Source of the DNA: Rhodococcus opacus B4
GTDB lineage: Bacteria > Actinomycetota > Actinomycetes > Mycobacteriales > Mycobacteriaceae
Assembly (NCBI RefSeq): GCF_000010805.1
Contig: NC_012522.1
Span: 3,658,001-3,722,000 of the forward strand
Direction of reading: 5' to 3'
DNA: 64,000 nucleotides
Below the pieces are notes generated by a model, which made no database searches, was not told the origin of the DNA, and was given only the letters and a program-made list of their open reading frames with translations. Below, piece after piece: positions 57,612 to 64,000 of this stretch (position 1 is its first letter; the number at the start of each line of letters is the position of its first letter). The translations under genes and the position numbers were made by a program.

Positions 57612-57641
57612 ACCATACCGCACATTGCTGGATCGATCCAA
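57612..57641 (-). promoter_or_regulatory. Candidate promoter of the lacI-type gene
   Basis: Read on the minus strand: TTGGAT (57641-57636), 18 nt, TATGGT (57617-57612). The -35 element lies inside the TGGATCGATCCA palindrome, so binding there would repress. Confidence 0.45.
57629..57640. promoter_or_regulatory. Palindromic operator TGGATCGATCCA, copy 1
   Basis: Perfect 12-bp palindrome with flanking GC and A identical to the second copy. It overlaps the -35 region of the lacI-type gene. Confidence 0.75.
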
Positions 57642-57716
57642 GAGCCAAATAGACGCCGTCAGGCAGGAATGTGTCGCTTCACACCCGCAAGTCGTGACGA
57701 TCATGGCCAATATCGC

Positions 57717-57728
57717 TGGATCGATCCA
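57717..57728. promoter_or_regulatory. Palindromic operator TGGATCGATCCA, copy 2
   Basis: Identical to copy 1 over 15 bp (GC-TGGATCGATCCA-A), 88 bp upstream on the transcript side. The spacing would allow looping by a LacI-type tetramer. Confidence 0.75.
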
Positions 57729-57779
57729 AAACGACGGGTCGAGAATCAGGTCCGCAAGCGCTGCCAGGCGGGTTGCCGC

Positions 57780-58622
57780 TCAGCCGTCCGCGCCGCTGCT
57801 CGGGGTGCTCGGCTTGCTCTCGAGTAGTCGTTCGAGGTAGTCGAGGTCCTGCCGCAGGAGTGCGATCGCCCGTGCGGGTCCTTCGAGCCCGGTCGGGGCG
57901 GCCTCCTCGTGGACGACTGCGCGCAGTGCCATCTCCGCGAGTTGAGCGGCGACTGCGCGGTCGTCGTCCTCTTTCCCGGGTTGGTGCCACCAGGCGATCC
58001 AATTGAGCATGCCGATGATGCCGAGTGCCGAAGTCCGCGGATCGACCGGCCTCATCTCGCCGGCTCTGATGCCGTCTTCGATGACGGTGATGAATTCCTT
58101 CAGCACGTGGCGCCGGCTCTGCTGGTACCTGCGCGCAATGTCTTCGGGAAGTTCCGCTTCGGACCGGATGATCAGCCTGAAGCGGTCGGGGTTCTCACCC
58201 TGGTGCAGGGCGATGGCGACAGCCATTTCGCGCAGTTTCTCGGTCGGTCCGAGTTCGGTGCGCTCGTTGATCTGGTGCAGCAACGCTGCGGGAGTCTCGG
58301 TGCTCTCGCTGACGAGCCGCGAGAGCAGTTCGTCCTTGTTGGCCACGTAGTGATAGAGGGCGGGCCGGGTCAGACCGGTGGCTTCCGCGATGTCCTGCAG
58401 AGTGGTGCTGGCGAATCCCCGCTCGGCAAACAACCGGGTGGCCTGCTCCATGATCTGCTTCTCGACCAGCTCGCGGCGGGGATTGCGACCGGCGGCGCTG
58501 TCTTCGGTCGGCTGCGCTGCCGGGCCGGTCGTTGCCTTGCCGCGGCCTCGCCGGCTGGGCGTGGCCTGCTCACGTGTCATGTCCGAAGAATAGTGGGAGC
58601 CGGAGGCGGTCCGCGCAGTCAT
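57780..58622 (-). CDS. TetR-family regulator coupled to an aryl-CoA monooxygenase gene
   Basis: 280 residues if it starts at the ATG 58622, which overlaps the stop of the monooxygenase gene (ATGA); a start at 58580 gives 266. The long, charged N-terminal tail precedes the helix-turn-helix A-T-R-L-F-A-E-R-G-F-A-S-T-T-L-Q-D-I-A, then T-R-P-A-L-Y-H-Y-V. Translational coupling to the enzyme suggests it regulates that operon, with an aryl-CoA a plausible ligand (inference). Confidence 0.87.
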   Translation of the reverse strand: MTARTASGSHYSSDMTREQATPSRRGRGKATTGPAAQPTEDSAAGRNPRRELVEKQIMEQATRLFAERGFASTTLQDIAEATGLTRPALYHYVANKDELLSRLVSESTETPAALLHQINERTELGPTEKLREMAVAIALHQGENPDRFRLIIRSEAELPEDIARRYQQSRRHVLKEFITVIEDGIRAGEMRPVDPRTSALGIIGMLNWIAWWHQPGKEDDDRAVAAQLAEMALRAVVHEEAAPTGLEGPARAIALLRQDLDYLERLLESKPSTPSSGADG

Positions 58623-60202
58623 GCCGGTGCTCCGGTGCCGGACATGACCGGCTCGGGTTCCACGGCCGCCGGCTCGGTGAAGAACGCGAGGTGCGCTCGT
58701 GCGCTCACCAGGCCGGCCGCCACATCGGCACGGTGTGTCACGGGGGCCTCGACGACGACAGTCGCCGAGCCGGCCCGGAGCAGGCGTTCGGCGAGGTCGA
58801 GACGGTTGAGGACGGCAGCGCGGGAGTCCGGTCCGGTGAGCCAGAGGGCCTCCGCGTGCGGTGCGTTCTCGATGACGGCGTCGGCCTCTGCGTCCCAGGC
58901 GGACGTCGAGGCGACGTCGATCGTCGCCGTCGTGGACGCTTCGCGCAGGTCAGCCGGCGCGATCCGAGTGGCGAATTCCGCGCCGTGGTGGGCGAGTGGT
59001 TGCGCGAGGATCCAGTCCGTGATGTCGGCGGGGGAGACGGTGTCGGCGGGCCGACTCGCGTAACTGGCGAGGCCCTGGGACACGATCGCCGGCGCCGATT
59101 CGGCGAACCGGTCGAGACCGACCTTTCCCGCCCGGGTCATGTACGCGATCATCAACTGGTCGACCGGGAGGTCCATGCGCTGCGGGAACGATTCCCACCA
59201 GAGTTCGCTGCGGTGTGCGATCTGCTGGAGGTGATCGACCGCGGGACGGCGGACCCGCTCGTATTCAGTCAGGGCATCGTCGAGGTTCGCCGCGCTCGTC
59301 AGGGCGTGGTCGAGCGCGATGGCGTCCTCCATCGCGAGTTTGGTGCCGGACCCGATCGAGTAGTGCGCGGTATGAGCGGCGTCGCCGAGGAGCACGACGT
59401 TGCCGCTGTGCCAGCGCGTGCAGCTGACGGTGCGGAACCGCATCCACTTCGTTCGGTTTCCGATGAGCCGGTGATGCTGCAGGGTCTCGGCGAACGCGTC
59501 CTGCAGGTACCGCAACGAGACCTCGTCGCTGTCCTGGGCCGCGGTGCGATCAGTGGAGACGTCGAATCCGGCTCGTCGCCAGGCAGTTTCATCGGTTTCG
59601 ATGAGGAAGGTGCTGCGGTCCGGCGCGTAGGGGTAGGCGTGGGCGACGAAGGTGCCGTGTTCGGTGGTGACCGGGACGAAGATGGCACTGGGGAGAGCGA
59701 AGTCGGTTCCGCACCACAGATACAGTCCTGCGCCGGTGTCGATTCGGGGTTCGAACTCGTCGGCGAGCTGCGTGCGGGTGGCACTGTTGATCCCGTCCGC
59801 AGCGATGACGAGATCCGCATCGAGGTCTGCGGCTTCGCGCCGTTCGCCGAAACGCAGGTGGACGCCGGCATCCTGGGCGTGCTGTTGCAGTACCGCGAGC
59901 AACGTCGTGCGCGCGATCGCGAGGAGCTCGCCGTGCGCGAGCCGGGCGACCTCGCTGCCGACCTGCATCGACATCTCGTGCGGGTGAGCGGCGGCCACGA
60001 TCGCGTCGAGTGACGCGGCATCGGCGTCGCGGAGGTTGCGTTGCGTTCGGGAGGCCAGACCGACACCGAACCCGAATGTCGTGTCCGGGGAACTCTGTTC
60101 GTAGACGGTCACTTCGGCGTCCGGGTGGCTTCGCTTGAGCAGCCTCGCGGCGTAGAGACCGCCGGGGCCGCCGCCGATCACTGCGACTCGCTCGAGGTTC
60201 AT
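58619..60202 (-). CDS. FAD monooxygenase, salicylyl-CoA 5-hydroxylase-like (SdgC type)
   Basis: 527 residues. G-G-G-P-G-G-L-Y-A-A-R near residue 10 binds FAD, A-A-D-G-I-N-S-A-T-R near residue 133 and G-D-A-A-H-T-A-H-Y-S-I-G-S-G-T-K-L-A-M-E-D near residue 272 complete the group A hydroxylase pattern. The H-x-S-I-G-S-G-T-K form is found in salicylyl-CoA 5-hydroxylase and anthraniloyl-CoA monooxygenase rather than in free-acid hydroxylases. It would hydroxylate an aryl-CoA, giving gentisyl-CoA in the Streptomyces sdg pathway. An aryl-AMP ligase lies upstream; no gentisate dioxygenase is in the window. Confidence 0.83.
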   Translation of the reverse strand: MNLERVAVIGGGPGGLYAARLLKRSHPDAEVTVYEQSSPDTTFGFGVGLASRTQRNLRDADAASLDAIVAAAHPHEMSMQVGSEVARLAHGELLAIARTTLLAVLQQHAQDAGVHLRFGERREAADLDADLVIAADGINSATRTQLADEFEPRIDTGAGLYLWCGTDFALPSAIFVPVTTEHGTFVAHAYPYAPDRSTFLIETDETAWRRAGFDVSTDRTAAQDSDEVSLRYLQDAFAETLQHHRLIGNRTKWMRFRTVSCTRWHSGNVVLLGDAAHTAHYSIGSGTKLAMEDAIALDHALTSAANLDDALTEYERVRRPAVDHLQQIAHRSELWWESFPQRMDLPVDQLMIAYMTRAGKVGLDRFAESAPAIVSQGLASYASRPADTVSPADITDWILAQPLAHHGAEFATRIAPADLREASTTATIDVASTSAWDAEADAVIENAPHAEALWLTGPDSRAAVLNRLDLAERLLRAGSATVVVEAPVTHRADVAAGLVSARAHLAFFTEPAAVEPEPVMSGTGAPA

Positions 60203-60235
60203 GTGCTGACTCCAGTCTTTGTGACGTTAGTGTTG

Positions 60236-60264
60236 ATTATTCTACGCATCTGTCTATTGGTCAA
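60236..60264 (-). promoter_or_regulatory. Candidate promoter of the monooxygenase/tetR operon
   Basis: On the minus strand, TTGACC (60264-60259) and AATAAT (60241-60236) are exactly 17 nt apart, 34 bp before the monooxygenase ATG. It lies just past the hairpin that ends the ligase transcript, so the operon can be expressed on its own. Confidence 0.65.
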
Positions 60265-60283
60265 TCACCAGGCGGTGAAAAGA

Positions 60284-60319
60284 CTTTCGGGGCACACCCA
60301 TGCAGGCGTGCCCCGAAAG
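60284..60319 (-). terminator. Strong stem-loop after the aryl-AMP ligase gene
   Basis: Perfect 12-bp stem CTTTCGGGGCAC (60284-60295) with 60308-60319 and a 12-nt loop, 32 bp past the ligase stop. The stem is GC-rich at its top; a likely terminator or attenuator between the two operons. Confidence 0.7.
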
Positions 60320-60351
60320 TGGTGATCCGCAGTTGATTCTTGCTGCGGGCC

Positions 60352-62049
60352 TTACACGACCGCGCGGGGAGCGTCTGCTTCGGCGAGGAGTTTCGCTGCG
60401 ATCTCGGCACGCAACCGCTTCTTGTCGATCTTGTTCACGTTGGTGTGGGGCAGGGACGGCACCCACTCGAGCCGTTCCGGCCACTTGAACTTGGCTACGC
60501 CGAGTTTCGCGAGGTGCTCCTGAATCTCCTCGAGCGGCAGATCTTCCCCGTCCCTCGCGATCAGATATGCACACGTCTTCTCGCCGAGGCGGGGATCAGG
60601 CATCGCGACGACTGCGACATCCGCGATGCCGTGGTGCTCGAGCAGGAGCAGTTCGAGTTCCTCGGCGTTGACCTTCTCACCGCCCCGGTTGATGAGGTCC
60701 TTGATGCGGCCCTCGATCGACAGGTACCGCTCGCCGTCGATGACGGTGATCGCCGCCAGATCGCCGGTGCGGTAGAAGCCGTCGGGGGTGAAGGCGGCCG
60801 TGTTGTGCTCGGCAGCGTCGAAATAGCCGGGAATGGTGTACGGTCCACGGCAACACAATTCACCCACCTCACCCTCGGCGACTTCATTCTCGCCGCAGGG
60901 TTCGAGGATGCGGATTTCGTCTTCGGGCGAGACCGGAGTGCCCACCGTGGTCAGACGGGCCCGTGCGGGAGAGCAGAGCGGGGTCACCGTGAACAGTCCC
61001 TCGGACATCCCGAACAACTGGCCCGCCCAGTGGCAGGCACCGTCGTCGACGCGGTCGAACAATTCGGCGGGGACCTTGGCACCGGACAGCACGACGCGGC
61101 GCAGCGTTTCCCGGGCCTTGTCGAAGTCCGGCCCCAGCACCGCCTGGTAGTGGCCGTGTCCGATGAGAACTTCGGTCGCCCGCGCCTTCGCCATCAACTC
61201 GAAGGCCGTCGGCGCATCGGCGGTGGCCAGCACCAGGCAGGCACCGACCGAATGCGCCGCGTGCAGCCCACACGAGATTCCGGCGTTGTGGATGATCGGG
61301 ATCAGGTGCGCCACCCGGCTGTCCTGGTCCCATCCGAGGCGCTGCGCGTACATCCGGGCGTTGTTCCAGTACTCGGCATGGATACGTGGAATGACCTTGG
61401 GAACACCGGTGGTGCCGCCGGACAGCTGGAACGCGGCGACGTCGAGGGGATCGATCTGTGCCTCGACCTTCTCGACGGCGGCCCGCGCCGCACGAGGATC
61501 GGTGCCGGCCCCGAGATCCTCGAGTCGAATCACGTCCGGGGCCTCGGTGCCCGCCCCGTCTCCGACGGTGATGACGTGCCGGATGCTGGGGTGGCCCTCG
61601 GCGTGTTCACGGGCGAACTCGACGAGGTCGAACGTGGGCAGTCCGGCCTCGACGAGGTGGGCGACGGCACCGACCGTGCGGCTGACGTGCCCGATCTCGT
61701 GCATGCGGTGCGCGGCCAGGGTCGCCACCGGGACGAGCCCGGCCTTGACGCATCCGTACCACGCGAGGACCGTCTCGAGCCGATTGGTCAGCTGAAAGAT
61801 CACCGGATCGAGTCGGCGGAGTCCGAGCCCGACCAGTCCGGCCGCGATCTCGTCGGTGCGCCTGTCCAGCTCGGCGAAGCTCATCGAGCCTTCCGCGCTG
61901 ATCACCGCCGGCCGATCCGGGAACCGGTTGGCGACCTGGTGCAGTCGCCGCCCGGTGGGATCGTCGCTCCACGCCCCGCTGTCGCGATAGCGGGCGGCCC
62001 GGTCGTCGGGGAACGTGACGAGCCGTCCGCCCCAGTCCGAGAATGTCAC
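60352..62049 (-). CDS. Aryl-acid AMP ligase (2,3-dihydroxybenzoate/salicylate type)
   Basis: 565 residues from the GTG at 62049, with GGAGGA 5 nt upstream. The adenylation signature S-G-G-T-T-G-V-P-K-V-I-P-R is near residue 185, G-M-S-E-G near residue 320, Y-R-T-G-D near residue 412, and the final lysine motif N-K-I-D-K-K. Length and sequence follow EntE/DhbE and the SdgA salicylyl-AMP ligase. With no siderophore peptide-synthetase genes here and an aryl-CoA hydroxylase next, it more likely activates salicylate or a related aryl acid for breakdown. It follows the HyuB-like gene by 40 bp. Confidence 0.87.
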   Translation of the reverse strand: MTFSDWGGRLVTFPDDRAARYRDSGAWSDDPTGRRLHQVANRFPDRPAVISAEGSMSFAELDRRTDEIAAGLVGLGLRRLDPVIFQLTNRLETVLAWYGCVKAGLVPVATLAAHRMHEIGHVSRTVGAVAHLVEAGLPTFDLVEFAREHAEGHPSIRHVITVGDGAGTEAPDVIRLEDLGAGTDPRAARAAVEKVEAQIDPLDVAAFQLSGGTTGVPKVIPRIHAEYWNNARMYAQRLGWDQDSRVAHLIPIIHNAGISCGLHAAHSVGACLVLATADAPTAFELMAKARATEVLIGHGHYQAVLGPDFDKARETLRRVVLSGAKVPAELFDRVDDGACHWAGQLFGMSEGLFTVTPLCSPARARLTTVGTPVSPEDEIRILEPCGENEVAEGEVGELCCRGPYTIPGYFDAAEHNTAAFTPDGFYRTGDLAAITVIDGERYLSIEGRIKDLINRGGEKVNAEELELLLLEHHGIADVAVVAMPDPRLGEKTCAYLIARDGEDLPLEEIQEHLAKLGVAKFKWPERLEWVPSLPHTNVNKIDKKRLRAEIAAKLLAEADAPRAVV

Positions 62050-62089
62050 CGCTGTCCTCCGTCCCTCCGTATTGCGATTACCCGGAAAG

Positions 62090-64000
62090 TCACCGCTCCG
62101 CCACCGCGGGCAGAAGCCGGGCCACATCGAGGGCGTGATCGGGGTGATCGGCCGGCACGATGCCGGAGTAAACGGCGGTCCAGCACCCGGGGCAGCACAA
62201 CTGCCGGAAGACGACGGGGGTGTCGACGTATTCTGCCGGGTCGGAGGTCACCTGCGGCCCGGCCGTCGACGACGGGCCCTCGAACCGAGCCAGGTCGAGC
62301 GAGGTGCTGTTCTTGTCGTCGCCGAGGAGGCGTCCGCACTGAGCGCACGCGATTACCCGGGTGTCTCCGACGGTGACCTCGGCCAGGTTGTCGTCGAGCC
62401 GCCGAGCACCGGCCAGGTCGAACGCGGGGGCGTCGGGCCGGTCGCCGCCGGATCGAGTACGGCGCTCGTCGCGCATCTCCTCGCGTCGCCGTGAGGTCTG
62501 ATTCTCGTCGACCTCGCCGTCGACGAGGACGACGCCGTAGACCGTCTCGGCACCGTGCTCGGTGACCTTGCCCTCTCGGACGTCGGCGGCCACCGCGGCC
62601 GGATCGCGCAGCAGGGGATCGCCGTACCCGCCGCCGCCTTGCCAGTGCATGTAGAGCACTTCGCCTGGGGCGACGTAGCTTTCGGCGTAGCAGGCGCCGA
62701 ATTCGCGGCCGCCGCCGAGCTCGTCCAGCGAGCCCGGGATGCGGCCGGCGGCGAACTGCTCGACGACGCCGGTGTCGCGGGCAAGGACTTCCACCCCCGT
62801 GTTGCCGGGGTAACCGCCTGCGAGTCCGTTGTTCTGGGCGACGGCCTTGCCCGCGGACGCCAGGACCAGACCCATCGGCAGGCTGGTGCCGTACGGGGTG
62901 ACGGCGATCGACGCGCTGACGCCGCCGCGCTGGCGACCCGGTCCGCCGGAGTCGGCTTCCTCCCGGCGCCACAGCGTCAGCAGCGGGTAGAGGAATTCGG
63001 TCATCTCGGTGTCCGGGATCCGGCCCATCGGGATGCAGAACAGGCCGCCGGTGTCCATGCCGTCGGCGGTCGGGCGGGCCCCGTACCCACCGGACATGGG
63101 TTCCATCATGATGTTCAGGAACGGCACCGACTGCTCGGGCCGCTCGTCGAGACCGGCGATCACCGCGGTGTCCCACGTGCCGCAGCATGCGGCCTGCACA
63201 CTCTTTCCGAGATCGACGGAACGGTCGAGCATCTGGGACAGGCATTCGGCGATCAAAGTCCCCGTCAGCCAGGCCGGTCCGATCGGTCCGCGGCTGACCG
63301 CGGCGGGGAAGGTGGCGTTGTTGATCGTGCCCTCCTCGGAGACCAGATCGAAGCAGCGCATCAGCCCGCCGGCAGACCAGGGGATGTCGCCGGCGAGGAT
63401 CGGCAGGAGGGCGAGCATGACGCCGCCGCGCATGCCGGCGTACGTGCAGTTGATGACCCCGGTCTGCGGATCGGTACCGGTGAAGTCGAAGGTGAGATGG
63501 TCGGCGGACTTGGTCATCGCCACCGTGATCTTGTGGATCCCGCGGTCGCCGGTGTGGGACTGGTCCTGGTAGCCGGTGGCCTTCCACGTACCGTCCGGCA
63601 ACGACCCGAGTTTGCCTCGCAGACGCCCCTCGGCATCCGCCATCATCCGCTTCATCACGGCCTTGACGGTGTCGGCGCCGTACTGCTCGATCACGGCGAG
63701 CAGACGGTTGCGGCCGACGGTGTTGGCGCCGATCTTCGCGCGCAGGTCGAGCCCGACGAGCATCGGCACCCGCGACCGCCGCACCCAGGCGTCGGCGACG
63801 TCGCGCTGGAGTTCGTAGTCGCGGACCACCTTGATCGGCGGGGTGGGCAACGACTCGGAGAAGACGTCCTTCGCCGAGGGGTCGAACGACCCGAGCCCGG
63901 ACCCGCCGAGGTCGGGTTCGTGGCAGATGGCGCTCGTCCACCCGAACAGCTTGCCGTCGTAGAAGACCGGCTGGTAGACGATCACGTCACTCTGGTGCAG
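62090..64000 (-). CDS. HyuB/acetone-carboxylase-type subunit fused to a zinc-ribbon domain (5' end outside)
   Basis: At least 631 residues; the start lies beyond 64000. Most of the chain is a hydantoinase B/oxoprolinase domain (F-D-F-T-G-T-D-P-Q-T-G-V-I-N, G-G-Y-G-A-R-P-T-A-D-G, H-W-Q-G-G-G-G-Y-G-D-P-L), shared by N-methylhydantoinases and by acetone and acetophenone carboxylases. After about residue 495 of the visible part comes an extra domain with C-A-Q-C and C-C-P-G-C, resembling the small zinc-binding gamma subunit of acetone carboxylase. The fusion and the downstream aryl-AMP ligase favour a ketone- or phenol-carboxylase role over hydantoin hydrolysis. The HyuA partner is expected just outside the window. 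Confidence 0.82.
   Translation of the reverse strand: MHQSDVIVYQPVFYDGKLFGWTSAICHEPDLGGSGLGSFDPSAKDVFSESLPTPPIKVVRDYELQRDVADAWVRRSRVPMLVGLDLRAKIGANTVGRNRLLAVIEQYGADTVKAVMKRMMADAEGRLRGKLGSLPDGTWKATGYQDQSHTGDRGIHKITVAMTKSADHLTFDFTGTDPQTGVINCTYAGMRGGVMLALLPILAGDIPWSAGGLMRCFDLVSEEGTINNATFPAAVSRGPIGPAWLTGTLIAECLSQMLDRSVDLGKSVQAACCGTWDTAVIAGLDERPEQSVPFLNIMMEPMSGGYGARPTADGMDTGGLFCIPMGRIPDTEMTEFLYPLLTLWRREEADSGGPGRQRGGVSASIAVTPYGTSLPMGLVLASAGKAVAQNNGLAGGYPGNTGVEVLARDTGVVEQFAAGRIPGSLDELGGGREFGACYAESYVAPGEVLYMHWQGGGGYGDPLLRDPAAVAADVREGKVTEHGAETVYGVVLVDGEVDENQTSRRREEMRDERRTRSGGDRPDAPAFDLAGARRLDDNLAEVTVGDTRVIACAQCGRLLGDDKNSTSLDLARFEGPSSTAGPQVTSDPAEYVDTPVVFRQLCCPGCWTAVYSGIVPADHPDHALDVARLLPAVAER

Overview
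The window looks like a chromosomal stretch of a high-GC mycolic-acid actinobacterium, most likely Rhodococcus of the jostii/opacus type. This is inferred from gene content: a glnX-glnH-pknG operon, a WhiB-family gene, a mycothiol-dependent-type isomerase, a PPOX protein of the F420-associated type, a LysG/LysE pair, and many catabolic operons each with its own regulator. No rRNA, tRNA, CRISPR array, phage or insertion sequence is visible. The coordinates below use start codons chosen from ribosome-binding sites and family lengths.

Layout. 1-136: 5' end of a WhiB-type gene. 387-8389: a catabolic module with a ketopentenoate-hydratase-family enzyme and an LLM-class flavin monooxygenase, then two tandem PucR regulators, then an old-yellow-enzyme-family Fe-S flavoprotein with a frameshifted RidA gene. 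8658-11059: a secreted peptidase and two decayed short-chain dehydrogenases joined head to head. 11291-12884: amino-acid permease with terminator. 12973-17538: glnX-glnH-pknG (dicarboxylic amino-acid sensing to metabolism), followed by an orphan thiG. 18774-24485: metallo-hydrolase, large sulfatase, two membrane proteins, PHP protein. 24513-27848: lysG/lysE, PPOX protein with two operators, an SDR, an acidic small protein. 27852-29328: DinB-type isomerase and a small gene graveyard (RelE and SCO6045-like remnants). 29309-33043: epoxide-hydrolase-like enzyme and a GntR/HAD/FAD set resembling aminophosphonate catabolism.

34304-41165 is a minus-strand acyl-CoA catabolic cluster (MFS transporter, enoyl-CoA hydratase, acyl-CoA dehydrogenase, NDP-forming acyl-CoA ligase, dienoyl-CoA-reductase-like SDR) divergent from a TetR regulator, with matching palindromic operators on both sides. 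43008-45804 is a complete lower meta-cleavage operon (hydratase, acylating acetaldehyde dehydrogenase, aldolase) divergent from an IclR regulator. 46708-53944 holds a lipoprotein hydrolase, a DHFR-like reductase, an AKR/SDR pair divergent from a DUF993/sugar-isomerase pair, a badly deleted LacI gene and an MHS transporter. 53989-57569 holds enoyl-CoA hydratase, CoA-transferase and LacI. 57780-64000 holds a TetR, a salicylyl-CoA-5-hydroxylase-like flavoprotein, an aryl-AMP ligase of the DHB/salicylate type and a HyuB/acetone-carboxylase-type subunit that runs off the window.

The best candidates for something new are: the LLM-monooxygenase/hydratase/OYE/RidA module with its paired GTTCA-N5-TGAAC operators; the carboxylase/aryl-AMP-ligase/aryl-CoA-hydroxylase set at the right edge; and a dispersed, covarying palindrome of about 40 bp found twice. 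Several genes show clear decay (RidA, two SDRs, RelE, SCO6045-like, LacI), so this is a region of active gene turnover.
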